DNA of 11,089 nt from assembly GCA_900552315.1 (NCBI GenBank), contig URZM01000063.1, positions 1-11,089 on the forward strand. Reading direction: 5' to 3'. The stretch comes from an uncultured Bacteroidales bacterium. GTDB taxonomy: Bacteria > Bacteroidota > Bacteroidia > Bacteroidales > Muribaculaceae. Both the position numbers and the translations under genes were made by a program. Below, in pieces: positions 1 to 7,153 of this stretch. Each line of letters opens with the position of its first letter. The stretch's first letter is position 1. The notes beneath the pieces were generated by a model that worked only from the letters and a program-made list of their open reading frames with translations, was not told the DNA's origin and searched no databases.

Positions 1-14
1 ATTTCCCGGAAGGG

Positions 15-1217
15 TTATTGGTCACCCTCCTTGTGGAAAATGTGACGCAGCTTGGAGAAGATGCGGTGTACCGTGCTCTGCGAGGGGGTGACGTTGGGCT
101 GGCCTTGCAGGCTCTCCACGGCCTTGCGCTCCTCGTCGGAAAGGTTCTCGGGCACATAGACCATCACGTTCACGAGCTCGTCTCCACGGCTGCCGGAGCC
201 GTAATGAGGCAATCCCTTGCCACGCAGACGGAGCACCTTGCCGGGCTGGGTACCGGCCGGAATCTTCAGGCGGGCCTTGCCCTCCACCAGAGGCACCTCC
301 ACGCTTCCGCCGAGGGCGGCGGTGGGGAAATCAAGCATGAGGTTGTAGATCAGGTCGTCCTCGTCACGGATAAGGTTGGGGTCCTTCTCTTCCTCTATCA
401 CCACGAGCAGGTCTCCGTTCACTCCGCCGTGACGGGCGGCGTTGCCCTGGCCGGTCATCTTGAGCGTCATGCCGTCGGTGACGCCGGCAGGGATGTGGAA
501 GGATACTATCTCGTCCTTCTTCACGATGCCCTCGCCTCCGCACACGGAGCATTTGGTGTCGATTGTCTTTCCCTCGCCGTTACATTCGGGACACACGCTC
601 TGGCTCTCCATAGCCCCGAGGAACGTCTGCTGCACACGGGTGACACGGCCTGAGCCGTGGCAGGTGGAACAGGTGTGGAAGGCTGTGCCGTCCTTGGCAC
701 CGGTGCCCTTGCATGCCTCGCAGGCCACCCAGCGGGGAAGCTTCAGCTTCTTGTCCACGCCGTTCATTATGTCCTTGAGGGTGACTTTCACCTTTATGCG
801 CAGGTCAGCGCCCTTGCGCACGGCACGCTGCTGTCTGCGGCCGCCGCTGCCATAAGTGCCCGCGCCTTGGAAGGCGTCGCCGAATATGTCGCCGAAATGC
901 GAGAATATGTCTTCCATGGAGAAGCCACCCCCACTGAAACCGCCAAAGCCTCCGAATCCGCCCTGACCGCCGGCACCGCCGAAGCCCTGGGGACCCATGG
1001 AATGGCCGAACTGGTCATAACGGGCGCGCTTGTCAGGGTCGCTGAGCACGTCATACGCTTCTGCGGCCTCCTTGAATTTCTCCTCGGCCTCCTTGTCACC
1101 GGGATTCTTGTCCGGGTGATACTTGATGGCCATCTTGCGATAAGCCTTCTTCAGCTCATCGGCCGTGGCATTCTTGCCCACGCCGAGCACCTCGTAGTAA
1201 TCTCTTTTCTCTGCCAT
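15..1217 (-). CDS. dnaJ: Chaperone protein DnaJ (Hsp40)
   Basis: Co-chaperone that delivers unfolded clients to DnaK in the cytoplasm and stimulates its ATPase. The 400-residue protein has the full type I layout. The J-domain (about residues 5-70) carries the HPD triad at H34-P35-D36. A Gly/Phe-rich linker spans about 75-125. The zinc-finger region has four CxxCxGxG repeats, starting at C166, C183, C209 and C223. A C-terminal substrate-binding and dimerisation region follows. Length is slightly above the usual 370-390, mainly from a basic tail after about residue 375. The ATG at 1217 is right because the J-domain begins at once. It lies 12 bp downstream of grpE on the same strand, so the two are almost certainly one transcript. 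dnaK is not in the window. Confidence 0.98.
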   Translation of the reverse strand: MAEKRDYYEVLGVGKNATADELKKAYRKMAIKYHPDKNPGDKEAEEKFKEAAEAYDVLSDPDKRARYDQFGHSMGPQGFGGAGGQGGFGGFGGFSGGGFSMEDIFSHFGDIFGDAFQGAGTYGSGGRRQQRAVRKGADLRIKVKVTLKDIMNGVDKKLKLPRWVACEACKGTGAKDGTAFHTCSTCHGSGRVTRVQQTFLGAMESQSVCPECNGEGKTIDTKCSVCGGEGIVKKDEIVSFHIPAGVTDGMTLKMTGQGNAARHGGVNGDLLVVIEEEKDPNLIRDEDDLIYNLMLDFPTAALGGSVEVPLVEGKARLKIPAGTQPGKVLRLRGKGLPHYGSGSRGDELVNVMVYVPENLSDEERKAVESLQGQPNVTPSQSTVHRIFSKLRHIFHKEGDQ

Positions 1218-1229
1218 GGTGAGTCGCCT

Positions 1230-1811
1230 TTATTTCGCCACCACCACCTTGGCGTGGCGCAGCACTTTTCCGTTGATTGTATATCCCTTGGATACGGTAT
1301 CTATTATCTTGTCCTTCTGGTCGTCAGACTGAGCGGGCACCTGAGCTATGGCCTCGTGCAGGTCGGCGTCGAAAGGCTCGCCCGTGGTCTGCATGGCCTT
1401 CACTCCGTTGGACTCCATATATTTCACAAGCTTGTTGTAAATAAGCTCCATGCCCTCGCGCACGGCGGCAGCGTCCGCAGTGTTCTTGGTGGCTTCCAGG
1501 CCGCGCTCGAAATCATCCACTATGGGAAGCAGACCCTTCATGGCCTGTCCGGAAGCATTCTTTATAATCTCAGCCTTCTCCTTTACAGTGCGTTTGCGGA
1601 AATTGTCGAACTCGGCCATGAGGAACAGATATTCCTTCTTCTCCTTGTCCAGCTCGGCCTGAAGCCGCGCTATCTTCTCCTCGTCGCTCTCTGGCGCGGG
1701 TGCAGGTTCCCCAGCCTCGGGACCCTTTTCTGTGTTTTCCGTATCATTCAGGTTTTCAAGCTCTTCAGTCTTGGGCTCCTCAGCCTTATCATGTTTATTC
1801 TTATCAGACAT
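1230..1811 (-). CDS. grpE: Nucleotide exchange factor GrpE
   Basis: GrpE releases ADP from DnaK and so resets the Hsp70 cycle that DnaJ drives. The 193-residue protein starts with an acidic, disordered segment (about 1-45). A long coiled coil follows (about 45-90), containing the typical AEFDNFRKRT stretch, and then the helical and beta-rich C-terminal domain. That domain includes LPIVDDFERGL and a G-EPFD-LHEA segment, both family hallmarks, and ends in a VLRHAKVVV strand. It is the first gene of a grpE-dnaJ pair. No CIRCE operator (TTAGCACTC-N9-GAGTGCTAA) is visible upstream and no hrcA is adjacent, so a HrcA-type heat-shock switch is not supported here. A degenerate promoter-like box (1843-1850, minus strand) is too weak to call. 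Confidence 0.97.
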   Translation of the reverse strand: MSDKNKHDKAEEPKTEELENLNDTENTEKGPEAGEPAPAPESDEEKIARLQAELDKEKKEYLFLMAEFDNFRKRTVKEKAEIIKNASGQAMKGLLPIVDDFERGLEATKNTADAAAVREGMELIYNKLVKYMESNGVKAMQTTGEPFDADLHEAIAQVPAQSDDQKDKIIDTVSKGYTINGKVLRHAKVVVAK

Positions 1812-1940
1812 AGCGTATTTTATATTTTATGAGTTTGCCATACAAATATTGCTCCAAAAAATGTTAAAACAGGGATATGCGCCTATCCTCAAAGGCACAC
1901 ATGCACATTTATAATATTAACAACGGGCAATGCGGAACGT
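1812..1940. other. grpE-ispE intergenic gap
   Basis: AT-rich 129-bp spacer between ispE (ending at 1941) and the grpE start, both on the minus strand. It should hold the grpE promoter, but no exact TAnnTTTG box is present; the nearest is AATATTTG (minus strand, 1843-1850). A 5-bp inverted repeat GGATA/TATCC (1873-1888) with a 6-base loop could be a weak hairpin after ispE, but no T-run follows it. No convincing terminator or operator is seen. Confidence 0.4.
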
Positions 1941-2792
1941 TCAGAGCAAAGCGACGGTGGCGAAAGGCAGGCCGACATCCGCTGCCGCGCGCTCGGCCTC
2001 GGCGCGAGTGCGGTAGATGCCGTAGAAGGCCGACCCGCTTCCGCTCATGGAGGCATATATGGCGCCACTTACGTAAAGGTACTCCTTTATTTCTATGAAC
2101 TCCGGATGCAGGGCAAACGCCGAGACCTCGAAATCATTGACAAGCGCGTCACGCCACTGTCCGAGAGGCAACCTCATGACCTCCTCCACCGGAATCTCAG
2201 GCACCGAAGGGAGAACTCCCTTGAAAGCCTGCGCCGTGCTGATGCTTGCCTCGGGCTTCACCACAGCTGCCCATAGACCGGATAGATCCAGGTCTATGGG
2301 TGTAAGCACCTCCCCCACTCCCGAGGCGAGACATGGCCGGTTGACTATAAAGAATGGGCAATCCGCGCCCAAAGATGCAGCCGCCTGGACAAGCTGACGC
2401 TCATCCAAGGGATGGCCGCATATCTCATTGAGTGCAAGCAGGGTGAATGAGGCGTCGGCGGAGCCGCCTCCAAGACCTGCCTGGGAAGGCAAATGCTTGT
2501 CGAGACCGATTTGCACTTGCGGGCAATCCGGACAGAGATTTCTGAAAAGCCTCAGGGTCTTCCACACGAGATTCTGCTCCGGCTCACAATCTACCGGAAC
2601 ACCGCTGAGGCTCAGTGAATCCGATACGGAAGGCGTGATTTCAAGGACATCGCACAGATGACCGGAGTCGTCAGGAGTACCTGCATACAGCCCGACAGGA
2701 TAGAACACTGTGGAGAGATCGTGATAGCCGTCAGCGCGCCTGCGCAACACACGAAGGCCGAGATTTATCTTGGCATTGACAAATTTTATCAT
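1941..2792 (-). CDS. ispE: 4-diphosphocytidyl-2-C-methyl-D-erythritol kinase
   Basis: IspE is the GHMP-family kinase that phosphorylates the 2-OH of CDP-methylerythritol with ATP, the fourth step of the MEP (non-mevalonate) isoprenoid pathway in the cytosol. At 283 residues it has family length. Visible motifs are the N-terminal AKINLGL with K8 and N10 and the DGYHDL that follows. The glycine-rich ATP loop is GLGGGSADA at 106-114. The catalytic Asp is probably D144 in GADCPFF. The third GHMP motif is MSGSGSAFYG near residue 250. The ATG at 2792 is correct because the first motif begins within six residues. A TAnnTTTG box ends 4 nt before this ATG, so the mRNA is probably leaderless. It is divergent from the MATE gene. 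Confidence 0.97.
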   Translation of the reverse strand: MIKFVNAKINLGLRVLRRRADGYHDLSTVFYPVGLYAGTPDDSGHLCDVLEITPSVSDSLSLSGVPVDCEPEQNLVWKTLRLFRNLCPDCPQVQIGLDKHLPSQAGLGGGSADASFTLLALNEICGHPLDERQLVQAAASLGADCPFFIVNRPCLASGVGEVLTPIDLDLSGLWAAVVKPEASISTAQAFKGVLPSVPEIPVEEVMRLPLGQWRDALVNDFEVSAFALHPEFIEIKEYLYVSGAIYASMSGSGSAFYGIYRTRAEAERAAADVGLPFATVALL

Positions 2793-2796
2793 GCCA

Positions 2797-2804
2797 CAAA
2801 TTTA
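2797..2804 (-). promoter_or_regulatory. ispE promoter -7 box
   Basis: TAAATTTG on the minus strand matches the Bacteroidota -7 consensus TAnnTTTG and ends 4 nt before the ispE ATG. Transcription would start at or next to the A of the ATG. No clear TTTG -33 element is seen upstream, so strength is uncertain. Confidence 0.65.
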
Positions 2805-2847
2805 CACATTTTTTCAGTAACCGCAGGCGAGCCTCGAATATAATGAG

Positions 2848-2855
2848 TAATTTTG
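2848..2855 (+). promoter_or_regulatory. MATE gene promoter -7 box
   Basis: TAATTTTG is an exact TAnnTTTG match ending 4 nt before the ATG at 2860, again predicting a leaderless mRNA. The -33 position (near 2821-2828) has no good TTTG. That stretch is also where the divergent ispE promoter would place its own -33 element. Confidence 0.65.
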
Positions 2856-2859
2856 CACC

Positions 2860-4185
2860 ATGAATATAAACCGGGCCATATTCCGCATCGCGGCACCGGC
2901 CATAGTGAGCAACATAACCGTGCCGCTGCTGGGCCTCGCAGACACCACAATCTCGGGCCATCTCGGGTCGGAGAAATATATTGCCGCCATAGCTGTAGGC
3001 AGCATGATGATAAATGTGGTGCTGTGGTGCTTCGGCTTCCTTCGGAGCGGCACCTCGGGCCTGACGGCACAGGCTTACGGAGCGGCTGACACCGCCGCGC
3101 AGCGGGAACTGTTCACACGCTCCTTCCTGCTCGGCATCGGCATCGGTCTTGCCATGATAATGCTGCAATGGCCGCTTATGTGGCTGCTGCTCCAGGTCAT
3201 ATCCCCCGAACCGGAAATCTCCGGGCTGGCATCGCAATATTTCCGTATCCTGATATGGGGGACCCCCGCAATGCTCGGCACCATGGCCATCAGCGGTTGG
3301 TTCCTGGGCATGCAGTCGAGCTTCTATCCCATGCTCATCGCCATTGCCACCAATGTGGCCAACATAGCAGCAAGCCTGGTTCTTGTATTCGGATGCGGTC
3401 TGGGGTTCGCAGGCACGGCCATCGGCACTTGCGCGGCCAACTGGTTCGGACTGGCTGTGGCACTTGCCCTTGTATGGCGATTCAACGGGTGCAGCCTTCC
3501 TCTGGCGCCTCGGTCGCGCAGGTTCTCGATGAAGGGCAGCGGCAGGTTTTTCAAGGTCAGCTCGGATATTTTTCTACGATCTATGTGCATCATGTCCGTG
3601 AGCCTGGGCATGACATCCTTCGGCGCAGGAATCGGGTCGCTCACGTTGGCTGTGAATGCCGTGATGATGCAATTCTTCCTGTTCTTCTCCTATTTCATGG
3701 ACGGATTCGCGTTCGCCGCAGAAGCGCTCACCGGCAAAAGCGCCGGTTCAGGCGACCACGGGCTGCTGCGGCGCACGGAGCACGCATTGGCTCTTTGGGC
3801 TGTAGGCATGGCAGTCAGCTTCACCCTCATCTACTGGATGTTCTGGCATCCCATCAGCAGATTCATAACCCCGGAAGCGGAGGTACTGCAAGGCATAGGC
3901 GAGTTCCATGTATGGCTGATTGCCATGCCTGCCATAACGGTGGCGGCCTTCATTTACGACGGCATATATATCGGGCTGACAGCCACCCGGCCGATGCTCG
4001 CGGCCACCGCAATAGGCACCGCCGTGTTCTTCGTGTTCAATATGTCTGCTCCGGAAAGCGCAGACCCGTTCAGGGCCAACACAACCCTCTGGCTGTCATT
4101 TCTGGGCTACCTGGCCATACGCGGAGCGGGATTGGCGCTGCTGTGCCCGCGCGCCACACGCCGTTCCATGCCGCAGAAAGCATAA
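2860..4185 (+). CDS. MATE family (DinF-like) efflux transporter
   Basis: Inner-membrane multidrug and toxin extrusion transporter of the MOP superfamily, expected to export a compound in exchange for Na+ or H+. The 441 residues are mostly hydrophobic and fit the usual 12 membrane segments in two halves. The N-terminus reads RIAAPAIVSNITVPLLGLAD, followed by TTISGHLG. This is the DinF-subfamily signature and includes an Asp (residue 28) in the first membrane segment, the usual cation-coupling position. The central loop between the two halves is short and basic (RSRRFSMKGSGR). The gene stands alone with its own promoter; a second promoter follows before the next gene. The substrate cannot be told from sequence. 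A role as a polysaccharide flippase (Wzx, same superfamily) is possible given the glycan genes downstream, but the signature favours DinF-type MATE. Confidence 0.92.
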   Translation: MNINRAIFRIAAPAIVSNITVPLLGLADTTISGHLGSEKYIAAIAVGSMMINVVLWCFGFLRSGTSGLTAQAYGAADTAAQRELFTRSFLLGIGIGLAMIMLQWPLMWLLLQVISPEPEISGLASQYFRILIWGTPAMLGTMAISGWFLGMQSSFYPMLIAIATNVANIAASLVLVFGCGLGFAGTAIGTCAANWFGLAVALALVWRFNGCSLPLAPRSRRFSMKGSGRFFKVSSDIFLRSMCIMSVSLGMTSFGAGIGSLTLAVNAVMMQFFLFFSYFMDGFAFAAEALTGKSAGSGDHGLLRRTEHALALWAVGMAVSFTLIYWMFWHPISRFITPEAEVLQGIGEFHVWLIAMPAITVAAFIYDGIYIGLTATRPMLAATAIGTAVFFVFNMSAPESADPFRANTTLWLSFLGYLAIRGAGLALLCPRATRRSMPQKA

Positions 4186-4217
4186 GAACCGGCTGGAGAG
4201 ACGTGAGAGAGATAATT

Positions 4218-4248
4218 TTTGCGGGATACAATTTTTTTTGTAATTTTG
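4218..4248 (+). promoter_or_regulatory. Promoter for the HAD-gmd-fcl cluster
   Basis: TTTG at 4218-4221 and TAATTTTG at 4241-4248 are separated by 19 bp, which matches the Bacteroidota -33/-7 architecture. It is the best-formed promoter in the window. The box ends 8 nt before the HAD ATG at 4257, so the leader would be only a few bases. It lies in an AT-rich 71-bp spacer after the MATE stop and marks the start of a new transcription unit. Confidence 0.75.
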
Positions 4249-4256
4249 TGGAACAG

Positions 4257-4970
4257 ATGAACCCTGAGCTTGCATACACCGGCCCTTTTATCGTCTTTGA
4301 TCTGGACGACACACTGTACAAGGAGCTTGACTTTCTTAAGTCCGGTTTCCATGCGGTGGCGCGCCATGTCGCATCCCTGACCGGGATTGAGGCTGAGAGA
4401 CTGTATTTAGAAATGATGGCCGCACGCCAACGGGGAGAGAACGCGTTTGACATGCTCTCGGCCCGTCATTTCGATGCTGACAAGGGTTTCATAAGCAGGG
4501 CCGTGGAAATATACCGTTTCCACAAACCGCAAATAACTCTTGAGACAGGTGCACGAGAGATTCTCGAAGCTTTGACAAGACAGGGGGTGCGCCTCGGCCT
4601 TGTGACCGACGGGCGATCAGTCACCCAACACAACAAAATCGAGGCCCTGGACATAGCCCGCTATTTCGCTCCCGAGAATATTCTTATTTCCGAAGAGACA
4701 GGTGTCGAGAAAAACTCCATACTCCCTTGGCAGACACTGGTGAGACGGTATCCCAACGCATCACATTTCATTTACGTTGGAGACAATCCGGCTAAAGATT
4801 TCCGCATGCCCCGCATGTTGGGCTGGTCCACAATAGGTGTCAGGGACCGGGATGGAATCAATATCCACCCCCAAATCCCTCCCGCACCCGAATACGCGCC
4901 CGATGTCTGGATTGATGAACTTACCGAGTTGCCGGAGCGTTTAGAGGGAATGAATACAATATCGTTTTAA
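4257..4970 (+). CDS. HAD superfamily hydrolase (phosphatase)
   Basis: Predicted soluble Mg2+-dependent phosphatase of the haloacid dehalogenase superfamily, 237 residues. All four motifs are visible. Motif I is DLDDT with nucleophile D15 and acid/base D17. Motif II is TDGR with T117. The motif III lysine is probably K152 (GVEKNS, where many relatives have KP). Motif IV is GDNPAKDF with D176 and D181. A helical cap lies between motifs I and II (about 22-100), as in subfamily I. The frame stays open upstream to 3168, but that part is out of frame inside the MATE gene. The ATG at 4257 follows the promoter and sits 14 codons before motif I. gmd follows after 21 bp, suggesting co-transcription and a role with a phosphorylated sugar or nucleotide. 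The substrate is not known. Confidence 0.9.
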   Translation: MNPELAYTGPFIVFDLDDTLYKELDFLKSGFHAVARHVASLTGIEAERLYLEMMAARQRGENAFDMLSARHFDADKGFISRAVEIYRFHKPQITLETGAREILEALTRQGVRLGLVTDGRSVTQHNKIEALDIARYFAPENILISEETGVEKNSILPWQTLVRRYPNASHFIYVGDNPAKDFRMPRMLGWSTIGVRDRDGINIHPQIPPAPEYAPDVWIDELTELPERLEGMNTISF

Positions 4971-4991
4971 GTAAAGATTTTTGGAAACACA

Positions 4992-6047
4992 ATGGCAGAC
5001 AAGATAGCACTCATCACCGGCATAACGGGTCAGGACGGCTCGTATCTGGCCGAGCTCCTGTTGGAAAAAGGATACGAGGTGCACGGTATATTGCGCCGTT
5101 CAAGTTCGTTCAACACCTCTCGTATAGAGCATCTCTATCTCAGCGAATGGGTACGGGACATGCGACGCAAGCGCCTGATAAACCTGCATTACGGGGACAT
5201 GACCGACTCCTCGTCGCTGATACGCATCATAGGCCAGACACGGCCGACGGAGATTTACAACCTGGCTGCCCAAAGCCATGTAAAAGTGAGCTTCGAGGTG
5301 CCGGAGTACACCGCCGACGTGGACGCGGTGGGGACACTCCGGCTTCTGGAGGCGGTGCGCATACTCGGCTTGGAGAAACATACCCGTATCTACCAGGCCA
5401 GCACCAGCGAATTGTTCGGAGACGTATTGGAGATGCCCCAGACCGAGAAAACCCCTTTCAACCCGCGCAGCCCCTACGCCTGCGCCAAGGTCTACGCCTA
5501 CTGGATAACCCGCAACTACCGTGACAGCTACGGCATGTACACGTGTAACGGCATCCTGTTCAATCACGAGAGCGAGCGCCGTGGCGAGAATTTCGTGACA
5601 CGCAAGATAACCCTGGCGGCGGCACGTATCAAGGCCGGGCTTCAGGACAAGCTGTACCTGGGCAACCTGAACGCCATGCGCGACTGGGGATATGCGCTAG
5701 ACTACGTGGAGTGCATGTGGCTGATAATGCAGCAACCCGAACCGGATGACTATGTGATAGCCACCGGAGAGCAGCATACAGTAAGGGAATTCGCCGACCT
5801 GGCGTTCCGCCACGCCGGAATCCCGCTGCACTGGGAGGGAGAAGGGCTCGACGAGAAGGGAATAGCGGCAGACGGAAGGGTGCTCGTGGAGGTTGACCCT
5901 CGTTTCTTCCGCCCGGCAGAGGTCGAGACACTGCTCGGAAATCCGGAGAAAGCCCGCAGACAACTGGGATGGAATCCGCGCAAGACCTCGTTCGAGACGC
6001 TTGTCAGACTTATGGTGGAGAATGACTTGAAAGAAATTCAGTGCTGA
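4992..6047 (+). CDS. gmd: GDP-mannose 4,6-dehydratase
   Basis: Converts GDP-D-mannose to GDP-4-keto-6-deoxy-D-mannose, the first committed step to GDP-L-fucose and related deoxysugars, in the cytoplasm with bound NADP(H). The 351-residue short-chain dehydrogenase/reductase has the Rossmann motif GITGQDG at 10-16, followed by SYLAELLLEKGYEVHG, characteristic of Gmd. The active site is visible as STSE with T138 and E140, then the YxxxK pair Y162/K166. The NHESERRGENFVTRK segment is the conserved substrate-binding region. The start is fixed by the Rossmann strand beginning at residue 4. It lies 21 bp after the HAD gene, without an exact promoter box between. Its TGA overlaps the ATG of fcl by one base, so the two pathway enzymes are translationally coupled. 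Confidence 0.97.
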   Translation: MADKIALITGITGQDGSYLAELLLEKGYEVHGILRRSSSFNTSRIEHLYLSEWVRDMRRKRLINLHYGDMTDSSSLIRIIGQTRPTEIYNLAAQSHVKVSFEVPEYTADVDAVGTLRLLEAVRILGLEKHTRIYQASTSELFGDVLEMPQTEKTPFNPRSPYACAKVYAYWITRNYRDSYGMYTCNGILFNHESERRGENFVTRKITLAAARIKAGLQDKLYLGNLNAMRDWGYALDYVECMWLIMQQPEPDDYVIATGEQHTVREFADLAFRHAGIPLHWEGEGLDEKGIAADGRVLVEVDPRFFRPAEVETLLGNPEKARRQLGWNPRKTSFETLVRLMVENDLKEIQC

Positions 6048-7126
6048 TGAAGAAGGACTCGAAAATATATGTGGCTGGCCATCGCGGCCTGGTGGGCTCC
6101 GCTATATGGAACAACCTTAGAAGCAAAGGATACACAAACCTCGTGGGGCGCACTCATTCGGAACTGGACCTTACGGACCAAGCTGCCGTGAAGGGATTTT
6201 TTGATGATGAAAGGCCTGAGTATGTGGTCTTGGCGGCAGCCCATGTGGGGGGCATCATGGCCAACAGCAAATATCGGGCTGATTTCATCTGGCAAAACCT
6301 CGAGATACAGCAGAACGTTATAGGCCAAGCCTACGCGCATGGCGTGAATAAGCTCCTATTCCTCGGTTCCACCTGCATTTACCCCCGCGAAGCCCCGCAG
6401 CCCATAAAGGAAGAAGCGCTGCTCACCTCACCTCTCGAATACACTAACGAGCCATACGCCATAGCCAAGATAGCGGGGCTGAAGATGTGCGAAAGCTTCA
6501 ACCTGCAGCATGGCACCAACTACATAGCCGTGATGCCGACCAACCTGTACGGTCCACGTGACAATTTCAATCTCGAGACCAGCCATGTGCTCCCAGCCAT
6601 GATACGCAAGGCGCATCTGGCTCGCCTGTTGACTGAAGGCGATGAGTCGGCACTACGTGCCGACCTGAACGCCAGACCGGTGGAAGGAGTGGATGGCAAC
6701 GCCTCCATGGAGCAGATGGCCACGGTGCTTGCCAAGTATGGCATACGCCCCGGCACATTGACCCTGTGGGGCACAGGAGCGCCCCTGCGTGAATTTCTAT
6801 GGAGCGAGGACATGGCCGACGCCTCTGTCCACATTATGGAGCATGTCGATTTTACCGATGTCCGAGGCAAGGAGCCTGAGGTGCGCAATTGCCATATCAA
6901 TATAGGTTCCGGCAAGGAATTGACCATAAAGGAATTGGCATACAAGGTAAAAGAGGCCACAGGATTCGGTGGCGAGATTGCATGGGACCCCACTAAGCCT
7001 GACGGCACCATGCGCAAGCTCTGCGACGTGAGCAAGCTACATTCCTTGGGCTGGACCCACAAAGTAGAGATAGAGGAGGGTGTCAGGCATCTGTACTCCT
7101 GGTATATGGATTCTATCCGAAATTAA
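6047..7126 (+). CDS. fcl: GDP-L-fucose synthase
   Basis: Bifunctional 3,5-epimerase/4-reductase (GMER, also called WcaG) that turns the Gmd product into GDP-L-fucose using NADPH. The 359-residue protein starts with the Rossmann GHRGLVG at 11-17. The catalytic triad is S108 (GSTCIYP), Y137 and K141 (YAIAK), one residue off the E. coli numbering as I recall it. The PTNLYGP and REFLWSEDMA segments are also typical. I chose the ATG at 6047, which overlaps the gmd stop as TGATG, over a GTG two codons upstream. Compared with the roughly 320-residue E. coli enzyme there is an extra segment of about 38 residues near 200-240, between the HVLPAMIRK helix and the LWGTG strand. No downstream fucosyltransferase is in the window. 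Confidence 0.96.
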   Translation: MKKDSKIYVAGHRGLVGSAIWNNLRSKGYTNLVGRTHSELDLTDQAAVKGFFDDERPEYVVLAAAHVGGIMANSKYRADFIWQNLEIQQNVIGQAYAHGVNKLLFLGSTCIYPREAPQPIKEEALLTSPLEYTNEPYAIAKIAGLKMCESFNLQHGTNYIAVMPTNLYGPRDNFNLETSHVLPAMIRKAHLARLLTEGDESALRADLNARPVEGVDGNASMEQMATVLAKYGIRPGTLTLWGTGAPLREFLWSEDMADASVHIMEHVDFTDVRGKEPEVRNCHINIGSGKELTIKELAYKVKEATGFGGEIAWDPTKPDGTMRKLCDVSKLHSLGWTHKVEIEEGVRHLYSWYMDSIRN

Positions 7127-7153
7127 AGAACACGCACGCAGCCATCCCCAGCC

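Noticed and set aside
657..1832. Plus-strand open frame of 391 codons opposite dnaJ and grpE
   Set aside because: It is the antisense shadow of two well-supported genes. Its translation is low-complexity (Leu/His/Gly-rich) with no family motif.
1843..1850. AATATTTG as a grpE promoter box
   Set aside because: It misses the leading T of TAnnTTTG and has no -33 partner at the right distance; it is noted only in the gap description.
1812..1860. CIRCE/HrcA heat-shock operator before grpE
   Set aside because: The TTAGCACTC-N9-GAGTGCTAA inverted repeat is not present.
1871..1889. Hairpin GGATA-tgcgcc-TATCC as a terminator for ispE
   Set aside because: The stem is only 5 bp and no U-tract follows, so it is not a credible intrinsic terminator.
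2860..4185. Assigning the MATE gene as the Wzx flippase of the downstream glycan genes
   Set aside because: The N-terminal signature is DinF-like, and a separate promoter sits between it and the glycan cluster.
3168..4256. Upstream extension of the HAD frame inside the MATE gene
   Set aside because: The extension lies in a different frame within the transporter gene and has no protein-like features. The promoter and the ATG at 4257 define the real start.
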